A stretch of DNA of 64,000 bases. Origin: Pandoraea sp. (lineage in GTDB: Bacteria > Pseudomonadota > Gammaproteobacteria > Burkholderiales > Burkholderiaceae). Of this stretch, positions 33,485 to 39,706 are shown piece after piece. Both the position numbers and the translations under genes were made by a program. Below the pieces are notes generated by a model. It saw only the letters and a list, made by a program, of their open reading frames with translations, did no database searches and was not told where the DNA came from. Each line of letters starts with the position of its first letter. Within the stretch, counting starts at the first letter, position 1. The DNA lies in NCBI RefSeq assembly GCF_004297875.1, contig NZ_SCSK01000061.1:86076-150075 (forward strand). Reading direction: 5' to 3'.

Positions 33485-34891
33485 TTACTTCATGACACTG
33501 ACCGACGAAATGGCCAGGCTGTTGTTTTGCACGTTGCCGATGCCGGCGGCGATATTGACGCCGACATTGCCGGTCGCACCCGCCAAGGCATTGCTGCCCA
33601 GGTAGGCAGTCGGCACATACGCGCCGGAGCCGTACATCGAGGCCTTCTGGTCGGTTTGCGCGGTGGCCGTGACCGCGCCGCCGGTGTCGTCTCCAGCCTT
33701 GGTAGTGGTGACCGAAGCAGCCAGGTTATTGGCCTGCACGTTACCGATACCCGAGGCAATGTTGACGCCGATGTTGCCCGACGCGCCGGCCAGCGTGCCG
33801 TCACCCACGCTTGCGTTCACGTACATATTGGAAATGGTGCCGCCGCCGTCCGACGACTGCGTGCTGAACGTTTGCGCCGACCCATAGACCGGGCCCGCGT
33901 TCATCGCCGACAGGGCGGCGTTGTTGGCTTGCGCATTGTCCACACCGGCAGCTTCGTTCAAGCCGACGTTGCCCGAAGCGCCAGCCAGCGCGCCATTGCC
34001 AGTGCCGGCACCCATGGTCGGCATCACGTACGTGGTGGTGTGAATGATCGTCGTGCCGGACACGGAAACGTCGTTGGCCACATAGTCGTTGGAGAAGCCC
34101 CATATGGCGCCCGCAGCGATCGACGCCGATTCGACGTCCGAATAGCCGTGGTTGTCGGTCGCGTGGAAGCCGGCGTCAAAGCTGCTTTGCGTATTCTTGT
34201 AGCCGCTCGCCTGGAAGCCGCCCGACGATTGCTGCTGCTGGCCATACGCATAGCCGCCCCAGATCGAGCCGGAGCCGCCCGAGGCATGGTAGCTGCCGCC
34301 GTAGCCGTAGTGACCGCCACCGCTGGGCGTCCAGAAGTGTCCGCCCGCACCACCGTGAGCACCGAATTGATAGCTGCTTTCCTGATAGCCGCCGCCGGCA
34401 ATGAAGCCACCCGAACCGCTGGACTGTTGCCCGGCCGAATACTGGCCGCCGACCTGAGCGCCCTGGCTGGTGTTCAGGTGGCCGCTGGCCGTCTTGTTGA
34501 CCCAGCTGGTGTCGTTGTCGTAACGGGTGGTCGTCACGCCGCCCACCAGGTACGCGCTACCGGTGTCTGACACCGAGTTGTTGGTGTAATTGGTGGTGAT
34601 CTTGGTGGTCGAATCGGTGAAGTTGCCCAGCCATTTGGACGGTGCGCTGATGGAAATTTCGCTCGCCCAGACGTGCTGGTCGTTTTGCACGACCGCATTC
34701 GCCGTGTTATTGGCGAACACGCATCCCTTGATGCCCACCAGGCCGAAAATCGCGACGTTGTTCAGCACATTGGTTTCATTGCCGATCGCCGAGAAGCTGA
34801 ACTGGTCGTGGTCGTTGTCGCCGTGCGGGTAGGCCATGGCCGACCCGGTCGCCAACAGCATTGCCGCCACCGCAATTGCTTTGTATTTCAT
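33485..34891 (-). CDS. FapC-like major amyloid subunit candidate with prion-like insert
   Basis: A 468-residue exported protein (signal peptide about 1-20, LLATGSAMAYP). The order is: an N-terminal region with NNTANAVVQN near 61-70; a Gly/Ser/Gln/Tyr-rich segment at 150-240 with little else; and a C-terminal part with three imperfect repeats at 299-327, 364-392 and 433-461. Their core is LAGASGNIGVNIASGIGNVQ. A single Cys (57) is present. Repeats with Gly, Asn and Gln at fixed positions, spaced by variable linkers, are the layout of Fap amyloid subunits. The ribosome site AAGGAGA is strong, 6 bp before ATG, consistent with high expression. It is often annotated as a haem-utilisation protein in relatives, but I see no haem-binding signature. 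No amyloid assay is implied. Confidence 0.78.
   Translation of the reverse strand: MKYKAIAVAAMLLATGSAMAYPHGDNDHDQFSFSAIGNETNVLNNVAIFGLVGIKGCVFANNTANAVVQNDQHVWASEISISAPSKWLGNFTDSTTKITTNYTNNSVSDTGSAYLVGGVTTTRYDNDTSWVNKTASGHLNTSQGAQVGGQYSAGQQSSGSGGFIAGGGYQESSYQFGAHGGAGGHFWTPSGGGHYGYGGSYHASGGSGSIWGGYAYGQQQQSSGGFQASGYKNTQSSFDAGFHATDNHGYSDVESASIAAGAIWGFSNDYVANDVSVSGTTIIHTTTYVMPTMGAGTGNGALAGASGNVGLNEAAGVDNAQANNAALSAMNAGPVYGSAQTFSTQSSDGGGTISNMYVNASVGDGTLAGASGNIGVNIASGIGNVQANNLAASVTTTKAGDDTGGAVTATAQTDQKASMYGSGAYVPTAYLGSNALAGATGNVGVNIAAGIGNVQNNSLAISSVSVMK
33509..33997 (-). repeat. Three amyloid-type repeats in the FapC-like protein
   Basis: Residues 299-327, 364-392 and 433-461 are imperfect copies with the pattern LAGA-[ST]-GN-[VI]-G-[VL]-N-x-A-[AS]-G-x-x-N-x-Q-x-N. 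The spacing between copies is 65 and 69 residues. DNA identity among copies is lower than protein similarity, which suggests old repeats under selection. Confidence 0.8.
34172..34444 (-). repeat. Low-complexity Gly/Ser/Gln/Tyr-rich segment in the FapC-like protein
   Basis: Residues 150-240 are dominated by G, S, Q, Y, H and A, with words such as GGGHYGYGGSYHASGGSGS. The composition is like prion-like or silk-like domains rather than a folded domain. Confidence 0.75.
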
Positions 34892-34921
34892 GACAATCTC
34901 CTTGATGCGAGAGTAGTGAGA

Positions 34922-35563
34922 TTAAAAAGATGTGCCCGCCGGGGGACGGAGCACAAAAACATTTGAGGCTACGTTGCCTACACCAGCTGACTGGTTGACC
35001 TGCACGATTCCAGCGGCATTACGAAAGGCTTCCGGAGAAATCGAAACCTCGCGGTATTGCTCGGAAATGCCCGGGTGTCCAGTCCAGCCACCTCTAGAGA
35101 TCGCACCGGACAGTGCCGTGTCCGATGCGATCTCCACTCCAGACACAGCGCCGCCGACAATGACGGCAGCGTTGTGTTGAAGGTTGCCGCTGCCGCTGGA
35201 TTGATTGACTTGCGTCAACCCAGCGACACCGGAAAATGCTGTGCCGTCGATGCTGCTTTTGGCTGCGCCAGCCAGCGCCGGCCCGAGCGACATTTGCTGC
35301 GAGCCGAGCACGCCGATGCCGAGCGTGGTGCCGCCCTGCACGATCACGGCCTGGTTGCTTTGCGCGTTATTGGCGCCGGCCGTTTGATTGACGGCGATGT
35401 TGCCGTTGGCGCCTTTGGCTACACCGCTATCGATGGTCGATGTGGCAATCCCGGCGGGCGCGGAGGTTCCGGCGCCCTGCCCCGGATCGGCCATGGCCGG
35501 CAAGGCCAGTGCGCCGGTGCAGATCAGCGCCGTGGCCAGCCCGGTCAGACGGGCGCGCGTCAT
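34922..35563 (-). CDS. FapB-like secreted repeat protein (putative minor amyloid subunit/nucleator)
   Basis: A 213-residue exported protein (signal peptide about 1-25, LICTGALALPAMADPG). Three repeats at 51-77, 111-137 and 181-207 have the core V-N-Q-[ST]-[AS]-G-x-x-N-x-x-x-N, for example QVNQSSGSGNLQHNAAVIV. They align with those of the larger FapC-like protein. Smaller size plus repeats and placement directly before it fits FapB, the nucleator subunit. The start ATG 35563 overlaps the stop of the preceding gene (ATGA). The protein sits 30 bp upstream of the FapC-like gene. Role inferred from order and repeats. Confidence 0.75.
   Translation of the reverse strand: MTRARLTGLATALICTGALALPAMADPGQGAGTSAPAGIATSTIDSGVAKGANGNIAVNQTAGANNAQSNQAVIVQGGTTLGIGVLGSQQMSLGPALAGAAKSSIDGTAFSGVAGLTQVNQSSGSGNLQHNAAVIVGGAVSGVEIASDTALSGAISRGGWTGHPGISEQYREVSISPEAFRNAAGIVQVNQSAGVGNVASNVFVLRPPAGTSF
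34943..35413 (-). repeat. Three VNQ-type repeats in the FapB-like protein
   Basis: Residues 51-77, 111-137 and 181-207 are imperfect copies spaced 60 and 70 residues apart. They carry the same V-x-Q-x-[AS]-G core seen in the FapE-like protein. Confidence 0.78.
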
Positions 35564-36066
35564 TTGGTCACCCCCACCGCGCCCATCGACGACAGCGGCG
35601 CCAACGCTTGATTGATCGCGCTGGGGATCGATGAGCCGAGGCCGCTCGTCACGCCGACGATGGCGCTGCCAAAACCGCCCGTGCTGCCGGATATGCCACC
35701 GCCGCCGGAGGCCGTATTGCCGCCCAGCAAACCCGTGGTGAGCGGCTGCATCGCGTTGACGATGCTCGAGCCGATCAGGCCCATCGAACCGTGAGTCGAC
35801 AGTTCCGCGTCGGTCGCGGCGCTGATCGAGCCGATCGCCTCGTCGAACGGTTGCTTCGGAAACGTGGCAACGCTCGATTCGATCGGATAGCTGGCGTGCG
35901 GCAAACCGCGATAGGCGATGCGCGGGCCGACCTGCCGCTCGATCACCAGCTCGCCCGGGGCGGCCGGCTCGGCCAACGCCGCCGTGCAGATAACTTCGCC
36001 CGCACCGAACATGCACAACGCCATCGCTGGAGCGACCTGCCGGGTCATGCGCAATAGGTGGTTCAT
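35560..36066 (-). CDS. Small secreted protein with Gly-rich C-terminus, Fap operon
   Basis: A 168-residue exported protein (signal peptide about 1-32, ending VICTAALAEP). The middle has ATDAELSTHGSMG (D86, L89, G93), a variant of the D-x-x-L-x(3,4)-G element, and the C-terminal third (110-168) is Gly/Ser/Ala-rich. I chose ATG 36066, which has AGGTGAG 5 bp upstream; a GTG at 36075 overlapping the stop of the upstream gene is possible. It is the second gene of the operon, coupled to the next by ATGA. No family was recognised. It may be a chaperone or surface component. Confidence 0.7.
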   Translation of the reverse strand: MNHLLRMTRQVAPAMALCMFGAGEVICTAALAEPAAPGELVIERQVGPRIAYRGLPHASYPIESSVATFPKQPFDEAIGSISAATDAELSTHGSMGLIGSSIVNAMQPLTTGLLGGNTASGGGGISGSTGGFGSAIVGVTSGLGSSIPSAINQALAPLSSMGAVGVTK

Positions 36067-36071
36067 GGCGC

Positions 36072-36524
36072 TCACCTCGAGTAGCTCACAGTGTTGACCT
36101 GCGCGTTACCGGTCGAGAGCTGCTGCGGTATCGGGGTCGGATTGGTGCGTGGCATTTCATCCCACAGGGTCACCGAGTTGACGTTCAACATGCGCGGCGT
36201 CGCCGCGACCATGACTGGCATGGCGACGCGTCCGCGCGCCCTGCCGAGTTGACCGTCGTCGAGCGCAGTGGCACCGGCGGGCATGCGTACGAAGCCAGCG
36301 TCCTCGGCCGGTGTTTGAGTGCCAAGCATTGCCAGTGCCGCCGGGCTGCGCGTCACCGCGAAGTCGACCGGAAACATGGCCGTCTGGATTGGCGAGTCGT
36401 TCATCGCCAACGTGAATTCCTGGGCCCACGCGGGCAACGCGACCAACGCACCGCCGATGGCGATCAATAGCGCTCCGACCGCGCGTCGCGGACTGAACGA
36501 TTTGCCGAATGTGGTTTGTCGCAT
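36072..36524 (-). CDS. Small secreted LWDE-box protein, first gene of the Fap-like operon
   Basis: A 150-residue exported protein with a signal peptide at about 1-34 (GALVALPAWAQE). The mature part contains LDDGQLGRARGRV (D90, L93, G98) and, 23 residues on, VTLWDEMPRTNPTPIPQQ (W121). Both elements recur in the secreted protein at 30013-30426. It starts at ATG 36524 with a strong AAGGAGGAC ribosome site and lies directly behind a near-consensus sigma-54 promoter. Position corresponds to fapA, but I see no clear FapA similarity, so function is left open (chaperone, processed signal or fibre-associated protein). Confidence 0.72.
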   Translation of the reverse strand: MRQTTFGKSFSPRRAVGALLIAIGGALVALPAWAQEFTLAMNDSPIQTAMFPVDFAVTRSPAALAMLGTQTPAEDAGFVRMPAGATALDDGQLGRARGRVAMPVMVAATPRMLNVNSVTLWDEMPRTNPTPIPQQLSTGNAQVNTVSYSR

Positions 36525-36554
36525 AGCCAGGTCCTCCTTGCGCAGAACTACTAA

Positions 36555-36569
36555 GCGACATCCGTGCCA
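36555..36569 (-). promoter_or_regulatory. Sigma-54 (-24/-12) promoter of the Fap-like operon
   Basis: Read on the minus strand the sequence is TGGCAC-GGATG-TCGC. All six -24 bases match TGGCAC, the -12 box matches three of four of TTGC, and the invariant GG and GC are ten bases apart. It lies 31 bp upstream of the first start codon, with room for a short leader carrying the ribosome site. A sigma-54-dependent activator is encoded 500 bp upstream. Confidence 0.75.
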
Positions 36570-36957
36570 TGTGCGTTAAGCGCTTGAAAACAAAAGGAAG
36601 GACCGGAGCCGTGCGGCGGCAATGGCCGCGTATCTTCAAAAAACGTTTCAGCGCTGATACGGCAGCCCGATCAATCGCCGGATCGGTGTCGCGGCGCTTG
36701 CCGGTTTCGATGCGGAAGGCTTTCGGCAGCGTTTTTGCCAGCGCGCCATGAGCCGCTCAGCGCGTGTTTGCGGCGCGCTTGGGCGATGGCCCGGGAAAGT
36801 GATGCGATGGACCGGGATAACGCCTCGGATCACCATTAAAGGGGGCCAGAAACAGAATGTTTCAGCCTTGATGTGCTGCCCCGACATCCGACCGGAACAG
36901 CGCGCCGAGTCGAGGCGGTGAAGCATGATGGGCGCCGGAGCGTGGAATTCATCCCCC
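36570..36957. other. Upstream region of the Fap-like operon
   Basis: This 388 bp region between the sigma-54 promoter and the terminator of the regulator has no credible gene. A minus-strand frame at 36648-36959 has atypical composition and no ribosome site. It is the expected place for enhancer sites of the sigma-54 activator; no clear palindrome was identified by eye. Confidence 0.45.
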
Positions 36958-36996
36958 AAAAAAAGACAACCGGCCCCTGCATTAGCAGGCCGGTTG
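36958..36996 (-). terminator. Intrinsic terminator of the sigma-54 regulator gene
   Basis: A GC-rich stem (CAACCGG-C-CCTGC with GCAGG-CCGGTTG, one bulged C, ATTA loop) is followed on the minus strand by seven U residues. It lies 24 bp behind the regulator stop. Confidence 0.85.
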
Positions 36997-37020
36997 CCCT
37001 CTCACCAACGCCAGGAGATA

Positions 37021-38394
37021 TCAGGCCGGCACGCCCGATTCGTCACTACCACCACGTAAGCCGTACCGGCACATGAGCCGATACAACGTGATTCGAGAAA
37101 TTCCCAATTCCTTTGCGACTTCAGTCAGACGATGGCAATGGCGCAGCAGCGCCTGCTCGATTGCTTCGCGCTCCGCTTCGGCGCGAATTTCCTCCAGCGT
37201 TTTTACCGCCGTTGGCGCCCACTGCGCCAGGTCAAGATCCTTGGCGGAGATCATGCGGCTGTCGGCCATCACGACGGCGCGCCGCACCCGGTTGATCAGC
37301 TCCCGAACGTTACCGGGCCAGTGGTATTCATACATCGCCTGCACCGCGCATTGCGTGAAGCCGCGGATTTTGCGGTGATTGTCGCCCTTGAAGCGCTGCA
37401 GCACGTGATGCGCAAGAATTTCGATGTCTTGCCCGCGCGCGCGCAGCGGTGGTTCGTCAACCCGCAGTACGCACAACCGGTGATATAGATCCATGCGGAA
37501 GCGGCCTTCCTTGACGGCTTCTTCCAGATTCACATTGGTCGCGGAGATGATCCTCACGTTGACCTGGATGACTTCATGTCCGCCAAGCCGCTCAATGGCG
37601 CCCTGCTGCAAAAACCGCAGCAGCCCGGCCTGGCTCTCCATCGGCAAATCGCCAATTTCATCGAGGAACAGCGTGCCACCGTTGGCTGCCTCGACTCGGC
37701 CGATCTTGCGCTGGTTCGCGCCGGTAAAGGCACCCCGCTCGTAGCCGAACAACTCGGATTGCATCAGGTGCGGCGGGATGGCGCCGCAATTGATCGCGAC
37801 GAACGGCCCTTTGCTGCGCGGCGATCGCTCATGAATGGCAACCGCCGACAGTTCCTTGCCGGTGCCCGACTCGCCGAAGATGAAGACCGGCGCGTCGGTA
37901 TTGGCGACCTTGCGAATGGTACGAAACAACTGCTGCATGACTTCGCAGGTGCCGACCATTTCCTGATCGCTGCCGGAAAATTCCGGCGCCGACTGCTTCG
38001 TCATGTCGGACAGCGCGGCCATCCCGTAGGCGTGCCCGACGATATTGGCGATCGCGTCGTTCGAACACGGTATGTGCACGTAATCGAAGCAGTAGTCACG
38101 GATGAGCCGGCGCACCGAGGCATTTTCCAGTTGCTCGGGACTGGTCGCCGCCACCCACCCGATATGGGCTGGCTGCATGCAGTTCTCGAACAATGACAGA
38201 TCGCGGTCGGAATAGCCGCTGCTCAGATCGAGCAGCGCGGCCGTGGTGGGGTGGGCCGGCTGAATCAAACGGCCGACATCTCCGGCGGACTTGGCAGGCA
38301 CGACGTGCCAGCCGCGTTCCTGCAGGAAACCAAGCAAAGGCTCGCTGTGTCGCCGCGACGCATAAATTAGCGTCCGATTGGTTTCATGGGTCAT
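37021..38394 (-). CDS. Sigma-54-dependent enhancer-binding regulator (VpsR/FleQ-like)
   Basis: A 457-residue bacterial enhancer-binding protein. A receiver-like N-terminal domain (about 1-125) lacks a clear phosphorylation site and includes RDYCFDYVHIPCSNDAI, a block I associate with VpsR-type regulators. The AAA+ domain (about 145-380) has Walker A GESGTGKE, the sigma-54 contact loop YERGAFTGANQ, Walker B GGTLFLDEIGDLP and an arginine finger region. A Fis-type HTH ends the protein (LTEVAKELGISRITLYRLMC). ATG 38394, with GGGGA 7 bp upstream, is chosen over an extended frame. It lies upstream of the amyloid-like operon, which has a -24/-12 promoter; control of that operon is inferred. VpsR and FleQ respond to cyclic di-GMP, but this is not shown here. 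Confidence 0.88.
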   Translation of the reverse strand: MTHETNRTLIYASRRHSEPLLGFLQERGWHVVPAKSAGDVGRLIQPAHPTTAALLDLSSGYSDRDLSLFENCMQPAHIGWVAATSPEQLENASVRRLIRDYCFDYVHIPCSNDAIANIVGHAYGMAALSDMTKQSAPEFSGSDQEMVGTCEVMQQLFRTIRKVANTDAPVFIFGESGTGKELSAVAIHERSPRSKGPFVAINCGAIPPHLMQSELFGYERGAFTGANQRKIGRVEAANGGTLFLDEIGDLPMESQAGLLRFLQQGAIERLGGHEVIQVNVRIISATNVNLEEAVKEGRFRMDLYHRLCVLRVDEPPLRARGQDIEILAHHVLQRFKGDNHRKIRGFTQCAVQAMYEYHWPGNVRELINRVRRAVVMADSRMISAKDLDLAQWAPTAVKTLEEIRAEAEREAIEQALLRHCHRLTEVAKELGISRITLYRLMCRYGLRGGSDESGVPA

Positions 38395-38631
38395 TCTTGT
38401 TCCCCGCTTTACGGCAAGCTCGCATCCGTTGTTTGGCTTGCAACTCGAATGCGAGAACAACAGCCCCAGGGCCCCTTCGCCTTTTTTATGGGGAAGGTTG
38501 CCTAATTTAGTCTAGACCAGGCGAGCGCTCCCAGTAATAGCGAGAAACGACTAATCCGATTGGATGAAAGGGTTGACGCGATCAGCGTTTACCTGCGGCC
38601 GGGCGCGCTCGCCCGGATCGGGCGGCGCCAC

Positions 38632-39234
38632 TTACAGTGTATGACGATCGAGCACCGCGCGGGCGATCGTGCCGGCGTCGACGTATTCGAGTTCGCCGCC
38701 GACCGGTACGCCACGCGCCAGACGGCTCGCTTTGAGGCCACGGGCCTTGAGCATCTGCGCGAGATAGTGGGCGGTTGCCTCGCCCTCGTTGGTGAAGTTC
38801 GTGGCCAGAATGACTTCCTTGACCACGCCGTCGCTGATACGCCGGATCAGCTGTTCGAAATGGATCTCTTTGGGTCCGATGCCGTCAAGCGGCGAGAGCC
38901 GCCCCATCAGGACAAAGTAGAGTCCGCGGAAGGTCAGCGTTTGCTCGACCATCAACTGGTCGGCCGGCGTCTCGACCACGCACAGGAGCGAGGGGTCGCG
39001 CTCCAGGTCCTGGCAGGTCTCGCAGACTTCAACCTCGGTAAACGTATTGCAGCGGGCGCAGTGACGGACCTCGCTGGACGCGTGAAGCAATGCCTCGCCC
39101 AGTCGCGTTGCCGCGCCGCGGTCATGCTGCAGCAGGTGGTAGGCAATCCGCTGGGCCGAGCGCGGACCGACGCCCGGCAATGCGCGCAGCGCCTCGATCA
39201 ACTCCTGGAGACTGGTCAGTGCCGGCATGGTCAC
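38632..39234 (-). CDS. recR: Recombination mediator RecR
   Basis: A 200-residue recombination-repair protein acting with RecF and RecO to load RecA. It has a helix-hairpin-helix at the N-terminus ([18 protein letters not shown]), a four-cysteine zinc finger ([16 protein letters not shown]) at about 57-72 and a Toprim domain (about 80-175) beginning [16 protein letters not shown]. Length and the gene order dnaX-ybaB-recR are typical. Confidence 0.96.
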   Translation of the reverse strand: MTMPALTSLQELIEALRALPGVGPRSAQRIAYHLLQHDRGAATRLGEALLHASSEVRHCARCNTFTEVEVCETCQDLERDPSLLCVVETPADQLMVEQTLTFRGLYFVLMGRLSPLDGIGPKEIHFEQLIRRISDGVVKEVILATNFTNEGEATAHYLAQMLKARGLKASRLARGVPVGGELEYVDAGTIARAVLDRHTL

Positions 39235-39343
39235 TCGGCTCGCGATAGCGCGGTATGGTCAAGAGAGAGCCGCCGCCTCGTGACCCGGCGTGGTGGGGTC
39301 GAGTGCGGCGATTTGCAGAGTCATGATGGCGAGCTCCGCCTCC

Positions 39344-39673
39344 TCAGAACGGCAGTTTGAAGCCCGGCGGCAACGGCATGCCGGCGGTCATGCCGCCCAT
39401 CTTTTCCTGAGCGGTGGCTTCGGCTTTGCGGACCGCGTCGTTGAAGGCGGCCGCCACCAGGTCTTCGAGCATGTCCTTGTCGTCGGCCAACAGGCTCGGA
39501 TCGATGGAAACGCGGCGCACATCGTTCTTGCAGGTCATCACGATTTTGACGAGTCCGGCGCCCGACTGCCCCTCGACCTCGATCTGGGCGAGCTCGTCCT
39601 GCATCTTCTTCATGTTTTCCTGCATCTGCTGGGCCTGCTTCATCAGGCCCGCGAGTTGTCCTTTCAACATCAA
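39344..39673 (-). CDS. ybaB: YbaB/EbfC nucleoid-associated protein
   Basis: A 109-residue DNA-binding protein of the YbaB/EbfC family. It begins [20 protein letters not shown] and contains the conserved [19 protein letters not shown] and [18 protein letters not shown] stretches. It lies between dnaX and recR, as in most proteobacteria. Confidence 0.94.
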   Translation of the reverse strand: MMLKGQLAGLMKQAQQMQENMKKMQDELAQIEVEGQSGAGLVKIVMTCKNDVRRVSIDPSLLADDKDMLEDLVAAAFNDAVRKAEATAQEKMGGMTAGMPLPPGFKLPF

Positions 39674-39706
39674 TGACTCCTGGCGCTTGGTAGGGTGAAA
39701 AAAGAA

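Noticed and set aside
33485..34891. Haem-utilisation protein label for the large repeat protein
   Set aside because: No haem-binding signature or TonB-linked neighbour is seen; the repeats and operon point to a fibre subunit.
30557..36524. Reading the C39 peptidase cluster as a bacteriocin/microcin export system
   Set aside because: No ABC exporter or immunity gene, the C39 enzyme is a free secreted protein, and the repeat and barrel proteins fit a Fap-type system better.
36648..36959. Possible small minus-strand gene upstream of the Fap-like operon
   Set aside because: No ribosome site, atypical composition, and it overlaps the terminator of the regulator gene.
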